DNA from: Pseudomonadota bacterium
Lineage (GTDB): Bacteria; Pseudomonadota; Gammaproteobacteria; Acidithiobacillales; Acidithiobacillaceae
NCBI GenBank assembly: GCA_021840785.1
Contig: JAKBXD010000072.1
Span: 1-9,262, forward strand
Length of the DNA: 9,262 nucleotides
Reading direction: 5' to 3'
The translations under genes and the position numbers were made by a program. How positions within the stretch are numbered: position 1 is the first letter of the stretch; every line of letters starts with the position of its first letter. This document shows positions 1 through 6,521 of this stretch, one piece after another. The notes under the pieces were generated by a model. That model was not told where the DNA came from, did not search any database, and worked only from the letters and a program-made list of their open reading frames with translations.

Positions 1-1
1 C

Positions 2-397
2 CGGTATCCGGCCCCCTTCCCGCTACACCGTTACCGCACTTTCAAACGCAGCAAAGCCGATGCGCGGGCGGATCGCATCCGTGCCATGGCGGCCCAGATC
101 GGGCTGCCGATCAGCGCGCCGGCCGGCGATGATGTGCGCATCGCGCCACTCCCGTCAGCGGTGCCCATACTCAAACAGCCCTTTGATGCCGAGGCGCTGG
201 AATACCGGTATCCGACGGTGATCGCCGCCAAGCTCGCTATCGCCGATGAAATGGCGGCGCCATTGAGCAAACTATCGCCGGAAGACCGCGCTTTTATTGA
301 TCAGGTGCTGACCGAAACATTGGTGCGCAAGGTCGTTCTGGTCCGTATTCGGGAGCACTTCCGCTCATCGCACCAAGGCGCAGGATATGCGGGTTGA
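2..397 (+). CDS. 3' part of an unrecognised gene (partial at left edge)
   Basis: The reading frame is open from the left edge of the window to a TGA at 395-397, giving at least 131 residues, so the start is probably outside the window; an internal ATG at 86 would give 103 residues. The protein is soluble-looking. Its first 30 or so residues are very basic (many Arg and Lys), the middle is Pro/Ala-rich, and the C-terminal half looks helical (around EDRAFIDQVLTETLVRKVVL). I see no membrane segment, signal peptide or known motif and do not recognise the family. The last 17 residues are of low quality and overlap an opposite-strand ORF, so the natural C-terminus may have been replaced. It lies beside a truncated helix-turn-helix gene, which suggests plasmid-, phage- or island-derived DNA. 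That origin is inference. Confidence 0.5.
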   Translation, partial: RYPAPFPLHRYRTFKRSKADARADRIRAMAAQIGLPISAPAGDDVRIAPLPSAVPILKQPFDAEALEYRYPTVIAAKLAIADEMAAPLSKLSPEDRAFIDQVLTETLVRKVVLVRIREHFRSSHQGAGYAG

Positions 398-579
398 GGT
401 CATGCAGCACTTTGGTCTGGCCACGCCATTCAACTTTCATCGCCGCCCTGTTTTACGATTTTTTCCAGCGTGGCGATGGAGGGGGAGTTCTGCCCCGCCT
501 CAATCTGCGAGAGGGCGCTGGGTGAAATGAAGTGTACGTTAAAACACGCATCATGCAATCTATTTTGAACGGTTTTCCG
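398..579. other. non-coding stretch and probable junction of core and accessory DNA
   Basis: No intact gene is visible between the unknown + strand ORF and ychF. The stretch contains the HTH remnant and about 45 nt of unassigned sequence just behind the ychF stop. A weak 5-bp hairpin (AGCGG, AAAA loop, CCGTT) lies over the ychF stop at about 568-581 but has no following U-tract, so I do not call it a terminator. The boundary between recognisable core sequence and the HTH remnant falls between about 535 and 579. Confidence 0.45.
430..534 (-). pseudogene. 5'-truncated XRE-type helix-turn-helix remnant
   Basis: Read on the minus strand, 534 to 433 encodes HFISPSALSQIEAGQNSP followed by SIATLEKIV and ends GGDES at TGA 430-432. 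This is the second half of a classic XRE/HTH_3 domain: the recognition helix with SALSQIE, then the NSPSIATLEKI turn and helix. The first half (the usual LRxxRGLSQxELA helix) is missing. Upstream the frame runs without a start or any HTH character straight into the ychF stop codon, with which it is in frame. I read it as a decayed or truncated regulator or antitoxin, not an expressed gene. A read-through extension of YchF is possible but unlikely, because YchF ends at its normal FLFNV terminus. Confidence 0.6.
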
Positions 580-1671
580 CTACACGTTGAACAAGAAGTT
601 CAGTACATCTCCATCCTGCACCACATATTCCTTTCCTTCCGCCCGCATCTTGCCCGCTTCCTTGGCCCCGTGTTCGCCCTTGTACTGAATGAAATCGTCA
701 TAGGCGATGGTCTGGGCGCGGATGAAGCCGCGTTCGAAATCACTGTGAATAACCCCCGCCGCCTGTGGCGCCGTGGCGCCCACCGGGATGGTCCAGGCAC
801 GGACCTCCTTGACGCCGGCAGTGAAGTAGGTCTGCAGACCCAGTAAACGGTACGCCGCACGGATGATGCGGTTGAGGCCGGGCTCCTCCAGCCCCAGGTC
901 CTGCAGGAAAGCGCTTTGCTCCTCCGGTTCCAGTTCTGCCAACTCTGCTTCGATGGCGGCGCAGACGGGCACCACACTCGCATGCCGTTCGGCCGCCCAG
1001 GCTTCCAGGGGTGCACGCCAGGGGCCACCCTGCAACTCGTCCTCAGCGACATTGGCAATAACCATGAGGGGTTTCATGGTCAGCAGACAGAGGCTGCGCA
1101 GATGCTCTTGCTCCTCGCTGTTCAGGTTCAGGCTGGCGGCCGGCTTGCCTTCATTGAGGTGGGGCAGGAGGCGGGTCATGGCGGCGACTTCGGCCAGCGC
1201 GTCCTTGTTGCCTCCCTTGGCTTGCCGCGCCACCCGCGCCTGGGCCTTTTCCACAGTGCTGAGATCGGCCAGAATCAGCTCCGTCAGCACCACCTCCAGA
1301 TCCGCCACCGGGTCCACATGGCCACTCACATGGACCACGTTGGGATCCTCAAAGCAGCGGGTGACCAAGGCAATGGCGTCTGTCTCGCGGATATGGGCGA
1401 GAAACTGGTTGCCCAGACCCTCACCCTGCGCTGCACCGGCCACCAGCCCGGCGATGTCCACGAACTCCATGGTGGCGTGCTGTACCTTCTGTGGTTTGAC
1501 GATCTCTGAGAGGGACTCAAGACGGGGATCCGGCACGGCAACCAGGCCGACGTTCGGCTCGATCGTGCAGAAGGGATAGTTCTCCGCCGCGATACCCGCC
1601 CTGGTGATGGCGTTGAAAAGGGTGGATTTGCCGACATTGGGTAAGCCGACGATGCCGCAGGCCAAAGCCAT
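580..1671 (-). CDS. ychF: YchF/EngD (Ola1-type) redox-regulated ATPase
   Basis: This is a 363-residue protein of the normal YchF length and is complete. The Obg-type nucleotide-binding core shows the P-loop GLPNVGKST at residues 9-17, switch [11 protein letters not shown] at 72-80 and the atypical G4 element ANVAE at 206-210. In this family G4 lacks the usual NKxD and favours ATP over GTP. The C-terminal TGS-like domain (about 281-363) ends in the conserved [11 protein letters not shown]. YchF binds ribosomes and is linked to translation and the oxidative stress response (family knowledge). The start ATG is supported by an AGGAG on the minus strand about 6 nt upstream, directly overlapping the end of pth. 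It is the last gene of the mrdA-rplY-pth-ychF run, and no convincing terminator follows it. Confidence 0.97.
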   Translation of the reverse strand: MALACGIVGLPNVGKSTLFNAITRAGIAAENYPFCTIEPNVGLVAVPDPRLESLSEIVKPQKVQHATMEFVDIAGLVAGAAQGEGLGNQFLAHIRETDAIALVTRCFEDPNVVHVSGHVDPVADLEVVLTELILADLSTVEKAQARVARQAKGGNKDALAEVAAMTRLLPHLNEGKPAASLNLNSEEQEHLRSLCLLTMKPLMVIANVAEDELQGGPWRAPLEAWAAERHASVVPVCAAIEAELAELEPEEQSAFLQDLGLEEPGLNRIIRAAYRLLGLQTYFTAGVKEVRAWTIPVGATAPQAAGVIHSDFERGFIRAQTIAYDDFIQYKGEHGAKEAGKMRAEGKEYVVQDGDVLNFLFNV

Positions 1672-1680
1672 AAGAAACTC

Positions 1681-2250
1681 CTAATCGCTATGCAGGGTTT
1701 TTTGTGCCGCATCCGTGCGGCCGCTGAGAAAATCGGGAAGTACGCCGAGACTGCGTTCAATCGCCTCGTCAATCAGGGTCTTGTCCGCCGCCGTCGGAGC
1801 GCTAAGCACATAACCGATGACCGCATCTTTATGCCCTGGATGGCCGATACCGATGCGCAGCCGCCAGTAATCGCGGGTGCCCAGGGCATGGTCGAGATCG
1901 CGTAAGCCGTTGTGCCCGCCATGACCACCACCGCGTTTCAGTCGTGCGCTGCCTGGGGGGAGGTCCAGTTCATCATGAATCACCAGCATCCGTTCTGCGG
2001 GCACTTTATAAAAGGCCGCCATAGCCTGTACCGGGCCACCGCTGCGGTTCATGAAATCTTGCGGCATACACAGCCCCAGTTCCAGTCCGGAAGCGCGTGC
2101 CGTAGCGGCCAGACAATGCCAGCGCCGCTCCATACGTAAAGACGCCCCGACCCGGTCTGCAAAGGTCTGGAGCGTCCAAAAGCCGGCATTATGGCGGGTT
2201 CGGGCGTATTCCGCACCGGGGTTGCCCAAGCCCGCCAACAACCAGTCCAT
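1681..2250 (-). CDS. pth: peptidyl-tRNA hydrolase
   Basis: This 189-residue protein is a typical bacterial Pth, the enzyme that cleaves the ester between peptide and tRNA on prematurely released peptidyl-tRNA. All the key residues known from the E. coli enzyme fall at the same numbers: Asn10 (GLGNPG 7-12), catalytic His20 (TRHNAGF 18-24), Asn68 (DFMNRSG 65-71), Asp93 (IHDELDLP 91-98) and Asn114 (GGHNGLRD 111-118). It begins 6 nt after the rplY stop. Its own TAG stop lies against the ychF ribosome binding site, so translation of pth and ychF is likely coupled. The rplY-pth-ychF order is widespread in proteobacteria. Confidence 0.97.
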   Translation of the reverse strand: MDWLLAGLGNPGAEYARTRHNAGFWTLQTFADRVGASLRMERRWHCLAATARASGLELGLCMPQDFMNRSGGPVQAMAAFYKVPAERMLVIHDELDLPPGSARLKRGGGHGGHNGLRDLDHALGTRDYWRLRIGIGHPGHKDAVIGYVLSAPTAADKTLIDEAIERSLGVLPDFLSGRTDAAQKTLHSD

Positions 2251-2256
2251 AAGGCC

Positions 2257-2865
2257 TCAGGCGGTGGTCTCCGGGGCTTCTTCCGCCTCGGCACCGGTAC
2301 GCGGATTGTGGATGGAGACGATTTCCTTGTCATCCTCATGCTGCAGGGGCAGGAGGACGACGCCTTCGGGCACCGTGATCTGGGACAGGTGCAGACTTTC
2401 CCCCACCAGCAGCTTGCCAATGTCGATTTCAATGGCCTCAGGCAGACGGCCCACCGGGGCTTCCACTTCCACTTCCACCAGAGCACGGTGCAGTACACCG
2501 CCGGCCTTGATACCAGCACAGGTCGTCTCGTTCAGGAAGTGGATAGGTACGTGCAAATGCACCCGCTCACCGGCATGAACACGCAAAAAATCCATATGCA
2601 GGACCTCTTCCTTGTAGGGATGCATCTGAATGTCGCGGATCAGCGCGGTTTCTTTCCCTTTGGGGAATTCCAGCGTGATGACGTTGGTATAAGCGCGGTC
2701 ATCGGGTAGCAGTTTGCGGAGCAGGCGGGCTTCAATGCTGAGCCCCAGCGCTGGCTTGCCGTCTCCGTACAGCACGGCGGGCACCATACCGGTACGGCGC
2801 AGGCGGCGGCTGGCCCGGCGGCCATTTTCTTCACGCGGCTCGGCCGCAATCGCAAAATCTGTCAT
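2257..2865 (-). CDS. rplY: 50S ribosomal protein L25, long (CTC/TL5) form
   Basis: The product is 202 residues, about twice the size of E. coli L25 (94 residues), and matches the long CTC/TL5 form found in many bacteria. The N-terminal 5S rRNA-binding domain (about 1-95) shows the basic RRASRRLRRTGMVPAVLYG segment and the conserved RDIQMHPYKEEVLHMDFLRV at about 75-94. The C-terminal beta-rich domain (about 96-190) includes the VEVEAPVGRLPEAIEIDI stretch. The tail is acidic and Ala/Thr-rich. The ATG is preceded by an AAGGAG (minus strand, 2874-2879) that overlaps the stop codon of mrdA, so it is probably translationally coupled to mrdA. In many relatives the gene ahead of rplY is prs, not mrdA. 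Confidence 0.96.
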   Translation of the reverse strand: MTDFAIAAEPREENGRRASRRLRRTGMVPAVLYGDGKPALGLSIEARLLRKLLPDDRAYTNVITLEFPKGKETALIRDIQMHPYKEEVLHMDFLRVHAGERVHLHVPIHFLNETTCAGIKAGGVLHRALVEVEVEAPVGRLPEAIEIDIGKLLVGESLHLSQITVPEGVVLLPLQHEDDKEIVSIHNPRTGAEAEEAPETTA

Positions 2866-2877
2866 TTTCTGGACTCC

Positions 2878-4791
2878 TTATGGTGTCATGGAATGAGCGG
2901 GGCGAGGGTTGACAGAACCTTTCTCCCCAATAGCAAGGGGCGCATCATAATGCGCTGCGGGTTTTTCGGCAACCTTTTCTGGTGTTTTTTCATTGGGCTG
3001 CAAATAGGCTTTGATCACCGCGCGAGCCACCGGCAGAGCTTGCCAGGCGTTGTGCCCGCCATATTCCACTACCACGGCGACGGCGATTTTGGGGTGATGT
3101 ACCGGTGCCCAGCCGATAAAAAGAGAGTCGTTGTTATAGATAGTGTGGCCATTTTTATAACCCACCGGTACTTGTGCCGTGCCTGTTTTCCCGGCAATGG
3201 TAATGCCGGGAATGCTGATGGTATGACAGGTACCGGTGGTGACACAGGCCTCCATACCCTTATGAACGGCATGCATGGCCGCCGCCGAAATATGCAGATT
3301 AACAGGTTGTGCATGAGGAATGGCTTCTGTCTGGCCGGTGCTCTGGTTGATGAGCGCTTTGGCGACCTGGGGCTGAACCAGATAGCCACCGTTGGCGAGG
3401 GCGGCGACCGCGCGGGCTAATTGTAATGGCGTTTCCAGCAAATAACCCTGACCAATTCCGAGAATGACGGAGTCTCCCGTGTACCAGTGCGCATGCAGAT
3501 GCTTACGTTTCCAGGCGGGGGTCGGCACCAGACCATTGGCGCCGCCCGGCAGGTCGATGGGAGGAGCTTTGCCGAAGCCGAATCGCCACAGGGTCTTGTC
3601 CTGCATGGCGATGCCCATTTTCACCGCGAGCTTGTAGTAAAAAACATCTACCGACCAGGCCAATGCCTTGGTCAGGCCGGTGTTGCCGAATCCCGCCCGA
3701 TTCCAGTCCCAATAGGTGTGCCCGCCGAGCTGATAATTGCCCGCACAGAAGGTATGGAAATCGGGAGTGATGATGCCTTCCTGGATCGCCTCTATGGAAT
3801 AGAAAGGCTTGGCGCAGGATCCCGGCGGGTAGAGACCATTGTCCGCACGGTTCATCAGCGGTCGTTCCGGGTTGTCCAGAAGGCTCTGCCAGTGGGTCTT
3901 GCTGATGCCGTCCACGAACCAGTTGGCATTGAAGCTGGGGCTGGTGACCATGGCCAGTACGGCGCCGTTGTCAGGGTCCAAAGCGACGATGGCGCCGCGA
4001 TAGCCCTTGTCTTTTTGTAAGGCCTCAGCTCCCGCCTGTTGCACGCGCAGGCGCAGATGGGTGAGCAAATTATCTCCGGGCTGCGCCGGCACCTCGCGCA
4101 GTGTGCCCACCTGTAGTCCGCGCGCGTCGATATCCTTGATCCTATAGCCCATGGTGCCGCGGATCTGGCGTTCATAATAGCGCTCCAGGCCGCTCTTGCC
4201 GATATAGTTGCGTCCGACATAATTGCGGGCGTGAAAGTTCTTCAGATCGGCGGCGGTAACAGGGCCGACATAGCCGACGACGTGAGAGAAAAGTGCATCA
4301 TAGGGGTAATAGCGATGCAGCAAGGCGACTACCCGCACGCCGGGTAGATCCAGCGCGCGCACGGCTACAGTGGCGATCTGCGTCGAGGTCAGGTTGGCCT
4401 TGAGGACTACTGGATCGAAATCCGGTTTCCCCTGGCGCAGATCCTGAAAGCGGCGCATATCGTCCGCACTCAGATCGAGCATCTGCTGCAGGCGCTGCAA
4501 GGTCTCCTGCAAATGGGGCACCTGGTCGGGGGTGATTTCCAGGGCATAGGTGGGCTGGTTTTCCGCCAGCACCTCACCATGTTCGGCAAGCACCAGGCCG
4601 CGGGGCGGGGCAACGGGGACGAGAGCTACGTGATTATCGTAAGCCAGTGTGCGGAATTTGGAATAATGCAGTATCTCAAGGTCCATAATACGTAACACCA
4701 CAGCGAGAATCGCCAACAGCATCAGTACTGTCGCGACGCCAAGCCGGAAGCGGAAGTTGCGATTACGTTGGTCAGAGTTGGAAAGAGGCAT
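2878..4791 (-). CDS. mrdA: penicillin-binding protein 2, peptidoglycan D,D-transpeptidase
   Basis: This 637-residue class B PBP cross-links peptidoglycan during cell elongation, normally with RodA and MreBCD. It has a short cytoplasmic N-terminus, one membrane anchor (about residues 15-36), a PBP dimerisation domain (about 60-235, with YVGRNYIGKSGLERYYE at 191-207 typical of PBP2) and a transpeptidase domain (about 265-600). The active-site motifs are intact: SxxK as S325-C-A-K328 in YPPGSCAKP (STVK is more usual), SxD as S380-V-D382 before VFYYKLA, and KTGT at 535-538. The C-terminal tail (about 600-637) is Pro/Lys-rich and probably disordered. No strong ribosome binding site precedes the ATG. 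The gene heads the run into rplY, and no rodA is in the window. MrdA is preferred over FtsI because of the SxD motif and the GKSGLE region. Confidence 0.95.
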   Translation of the reverse strand: MPLSNSDQRNRNFRFRLGVATVLMLLAILAVVLRIMDLEILHYSKFRTLAYDNHVALVPVAPPRGLVLAEHGEVLAENQPTYALEITPDQVPHLQETLQRLQQMLDLSADDMRRFQDLRQGKPDFDPVVLKANLTSTQIATVAVRALDLPGVRVVALLHRYYPYDALFSHVVGYVGPVTAADLKNFHARNYVGRNYIGKSGLERYYERQIRGTMGYRIKDIDARGLQVGTLREVPAQPGDNLLTHLRLRVQQAGAEALQKDKGYRGAIVALDPDNGAVLAMVTSPSFNANWFVDGISKTHWQSLLDNPERPLMNRADNGLYPPGSCAKPFYSIEAIQEGIITPDFHTFCAGNYQLGGHTYWDWNRAGFGNTGLTKALAWSVDVFYYKLAVKMGIAMQDKTLWRFGFGKAPPIDLPGGANGLVPTPAWKRKHLHAHWYTGDSVILGIGQGYLLETPLQLARAVAALANGGYLVQPQVAKALINQSTGQTEAIPHAQPVNLHISAAAMHAVHKGMEACVTTGTCHTISIPGITIAGKTGTAQVPVGYKNGHTIYNNDSLFIGWAPVHHPKIAVAVVVEYGGHNAWQALPVARAVIKAYLQPNEKTPEKVAEKPAAHYDAPLAIGEKGSVNPRPAHSMTP

Positions 4792-4881
4792 AATCGGGAA
4801 CGACCTGGTTCAGTTTGCAAATGGCTGGGGCGCTTCGTACACTCGGAAGCAAAATCTTTGGTGAAATGGGGTGGCGCTGTG
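4792..4881. promoter_or_regulatory. divergent control region between mrdA and the zapB-like gene
   Basis: This roughly 90-nt gap separates the divergent starts of mrdA (-) and the zapB-like gene (+) and must hold the signals for at least one of them. It contains a symmetric TTTGCAAA at 4814-4821. A candidate sigma-70 promoter is listed separately for the + strand. I see no comparably good promoter pointing towards mrdA. Confidence 0.5.
4815..4843 (+). promoter_or_regulatory. candidate sigma-70 promoter for zapB-like/zapA/6S run
   Basis: A -35 box TTGCAA (4815-4820, 4 of 6 consensus) and a -10 box TACACT (4838-4843, 4 of 6) are separated by exactly 17 nt. The expected start is near 4850, leaving about 30 nt of leader before the zapB-like start. 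It was found by eye only. Confidence 0.4.
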
Positions 4882-5118
4882 TTGGAGTCCCGTTTTGAAT
4901 CTCTGTTCGCAGAGCTGGAAAGCATTATAACGGATTATCGTGGATTGCGCCGTCATCTGGAAGGAAACGGGCGTGATAAGCGTTCCCTGCAGAGCCTGCA
5001 AAAACAAATCCAGATGCTCAATGCCGAAAATGTCCTGTTGCGGGAGCGTCAGGAAATCGTATGCCTGCGCTTGAGTGAACTCCTCGCGCAGGTGAGCCAG
5101 TGGGAAAACGAAGCATAA
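4882..5118 (+). CDS. ZapB-like coiled-coil cell-division protein (TIGR02449-type)
   Basis: The protein has about 78 residues starting at TTG 4882 (ESRFESLFAELESII and onward), or one more if GTG 4879 is used. A GGGGTGG at 4867-4873 lies 8 nt before the TTG and 5 nt before the GTG, which favours TTG. An in-frame ATG at 4768 lies inside mrdA and has no ribosome binding site, so it is rejected. The sequence is charged and helical, with heptad-like leucines and the LNAENVLLRER segment typical of the short ZapB-like proteins encoded just upstream of zapA. Such proteins are thought to bind ZapA and stabilise the FtsZ ring. It ends 9 nt before the first candidate zapA start, consistent with one operon. 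Family assignment rests on size, coiled coil and position. Confidence 0.75.
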   Translation: MESRFESLFAELESIITDYRGLRRHLEGNGRDKRSLQSLQKQIQMLNAENVLLRERQEIVCLRLSELLAQVSQWENEA

Positions 5119-5127
5119 AACCTACCG

Positions 5128-5454
5128 ATGGAGATGACCGTGCCAGAAATAATCCGCAGTCCCATCACCCATCACGTCAATATCACTTTGCTGGGGCAAA
5201 GTTATCAGGTGCCCTGTCAGCCCGAGGAGCAGGTACTTTTGATGGAGGCGGTCGCATTGCTGAATCAGCAGCTCGAAGCCACCCGGGCCGGGGGCCGCAC
5301 GATGGGTAAAGAGCGCGCGGCGTTGATGGTGGCGATTAATCTGGCCGCAGATCTGCAGCGCGCGCGCCAGGAATTGCAGGCGCGCGATGATCAGCTCAAT
5401 GCAGTGGCGGCCCGCTTGCGCCGGTTGGTTGACATGGGTAAGGGGGCGGAGTAG
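5128..5454 (+). CDS. zapA: cell division protein ZapA
   Basis: The product is 108 residues from ATG 5128, close to the usual ZapA length. The N-terminal globular part contains VNITLLGQSYQVPCQPEEQ (about 18-36), matching the family's V-x-I-L-G-x-x-Y-x-V-x-C pattern. The middle shows the GKERAALMVAINLAADL segment, and the C-terminal third is a long coiled coil. ZapA tetramers bundle FtsZ filaments at midcell. The start is uncertain: no ribosome binding site precedes ATG 5128 or ATG 5134, whereas GGAG at 5130-5133 sits 6 nt before GTG 5140, so GTG 5140 (104 residues) may be the real start. The stop codon touches the 6S RNA closing stem, as expected for the zapA-ssrS-ygfA arrangement. Confidence 0.93.
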   Translation: MEMTVPEIIRSPITHHVNITLLGQSYQVPCQPEEQVLLMEAVALLNQQLEATRAGGRTMGKERAALMVAINLAADLQRARQELQARDDQLNAVAARLRRLVDMGKGAE

Positions 5455-5457
5455 CTT
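5429..5457 (+). promoter_or_regulatory. ssrS: candidate promoter for 6S RNA inside the zapA 3' end
   Basis: A perfect -35 box TTGACA lies at 5429-5434 within the zapA codons. Seventeen nt later comes TAGCTT (5452-5457, 3 of 6 to the -10 consensus). It would start transcription near 5464, slightly inside the outer closing stem, so 6S may instead be cut from a longer zapA transcript. The -10 match is weak. Confidence 0.35.
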
Positions 5458-5635
5458 GGGCCTTGCTCCCTGCGGGGCGCGAGTAGCCGAGATGATTCCT
5501 GAACCAACATTGTCTATCCAGGGAGTTCTCAGTCATCATCGTGGTGTGCAGCTCCCTTGTGGAGTAGCCTGAAGCGATGTGTGGATTCCCACCTGTACAT
5601 CAGGTTCTGGGGGTAGCGGGCTGCACGACCCAGGC
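5455..5635 (+). ncRNA. ssrS: 6S RNA, regulator of sigma-70 RNA polymerase
   Basis: The region between zapA and ygfA, the canonical 6S site, is about 181 nt, the usual 6S size, and folds as one long interrupted rod. The outer stem pairs GCUUGGG (5454-5460) with CCCAGGC (5629-5635). Pairing continues inward, with UGC and CCUGC on the 5' side (about 5463-5473) matching GCGGG and GCA on the 3' side. The apical stem pairs CAGGGAG (5519-5525) with CUCCCUUG (5552-5559), with one bulge. The unpaired stretches between (about 5491-5515 and 5566-5590) form the open-promoter-like central bubble that 6S uses to trap RNA polymerase holoenzyme in stationary phase. The exact 5' and 3' ends are uncertain by 10 nt or so. 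Assignment rests on position, size and fold. Confidence 0.87.
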
Positions 5636-5646
5636 GGGGGGTTCTT

Positions 5647-6267
5647 TTGTTTTCAGGGCTGGATGATATACCCGCGAAAAGCTCGTTACGCCGACGCATG
5701 CGTCAGCAGCGACGTAACCTTTCCGCCGAGGCATTATATTCCGCAGCCGTAGCCTTGTCCGACCAACTGGTGCGCCTCAACCACTTTCAGCGGGCTCGTC
5801 ATATCGGCCTCTACTGGCCCATGCAGGGTGAAATCAGTCCCTTGCCGATCATGCAGTATCCCATTGCGGCCAATAAGCATTTTTACCTGCCTGTGCTCGC
5901 CGGTCGTTTTGCGCGCAGCCTGCGCTTTGCACCCTTTCACCCTAATGCTAATGCCGTCCTGCGCCATAATCGCTTTCGCATTCCCGAGCCGCAGGTATCT
6001 CCCCGCCAGTACCGTTCTGTGCGTGAGCTGGATTTATTGATCCTGCCGCTGGTGGCTTTCGACGCCGAAGGTTATCGGCTGGGGATGGGCGGGGGCTTTT
6101 ATGATCACAGTCTGGCGCATTTGCCCCACCGCCGCAGTTGGCGGCGACCGCGGCTGATTGGGGTAGGTCATGCTTTTCAGGAGGTGCCTCATGTGCCCAG
6201 AGAGCCTTGGGATATCCCCCTGGGCATTGTCTGCACAGAAAAAGCCTGTTACAGGGTCAGCTCATGA
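5647..6267 (+). CDS. ygfA: 5-formyltetrahydrofolate cyclo-ligase
   Basis: This 206-residue protein catalyses the ATP-dependent conversion of 5-formyl-THF to 5,10-methenyl-THF, returning folate to the active pool. The N-terminus has the basic KSSLRRRMRQQRRNLS start typical of the family. GLYWPMQGEI (54-63) and LILPLVAFD (131-139) are conserved strands, and the signature RLGMGGGFYD is at 144-153, the nucleotide-binding loop. The start is TTG 5647 with a G-run (5636-5641) 5 nt upstream; the next ATG at 5698 would remove the conserved N-terminal basic segment. It follows 6S RNA directly and is probably cotranscribed with it. Its TGA overlaps the ATG of the following truncated gene (ATGA). Confidence 0.94.
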   Translation: MFSGLDDIPAKSSLRRRMRQQRRNLSAEALYSAAVALSDQLVRLNHFQRARHIGLYWPMQGEISPLPIMQYPIAANKHFYLPVLAGRFARSLRFAPFHPNANAVLRHNRFRIPEPQVSPRQYRSVRELDLLILPLVAFDAEGYRLGMGGGFYDHSLAHLPHRRSWRRPRLIGVGHAFQEVPHVPREPWDIPLGIVCTEKACYRVSS

Positions 6268-6521
6268 TGACACAGATACTTTTTGCAGGAGATGTCATGA
6301 GTGCCGCCGGAAGACGGGCTTTGCGCCTGGCCCTGGCCCGCTTGCGGCAGGACGGGTGCCCAGCGGCACGGCTTACCAGAGCGATGCAGGCATGTGCGGC
6401 TGTTACGACTGGGAACTATGCTTCCAGCCATGCACGGCGGCGGGCAAGGACGACTTCATCCGCATCCTCCAGTAATTCCAGCCAAGCCGTATCCGGTGGC
6501 GGCGGAGCCGAGGTCAGTTGA
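6264..6521 (+). pseudogene. truncated YmdB/TIGR00282-type metallophosphoesterase remnant
   Basis: ATG 6264 overlaps the ygfA stop as ATGA, the mark of a translationally coupled operon gene. The product opens with QILFAGDVMSAAGRRALRL, which matches the N-terminus of YmdB-type phosphodiesterases (ILFIGDVVGxPGR...), including the first metal-binding Asp. The central NGEN metal and active-site segment is absent, about 20 residues seeming to be deleted. A second match, RLTRAM then VTTGNYAS, recalls GLTxxM...TxGNHxW, but the metal-binding His of GNH is Tyr. After that the frame runs off into the antisense of the M61 gene and stops at 6521 after 85 residues; intact members are around 260. I read it as a gene remnant that cannot be catalytic. 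Similarity is from memory of the family, not an alignment. Confidence 0.6.

Noticed and set aside
568..582. Hairpin at the ychF stop as a terminator
   Set aside because: Only 5 bp with a wobble pair, and no U-tract follows in the direction of transcription.
863..1579. Long + strand ORFs over ychF (863-1579, 916-1509)
   Set aside because: They are antisense to a fully conserved ychF, have no family character and no ribosome binding site; high GC explains the open frames.
4768..4881. ATG 4768 as start of the zapB-like gene
   Set aside because: It lies inside mrdA codons without a ribosome binding site, and the extra N-terminal residues do not resemble the family; TTG 4882 or GTG 4879 fits better.
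5629..5654. Intrinsic terminator between 6S RNA and ygfA
   Set aside because: A T-rich stretch follows the 6S closing stem, but there is no separate strong hairpin, and ygfA is normally reached by read-through.
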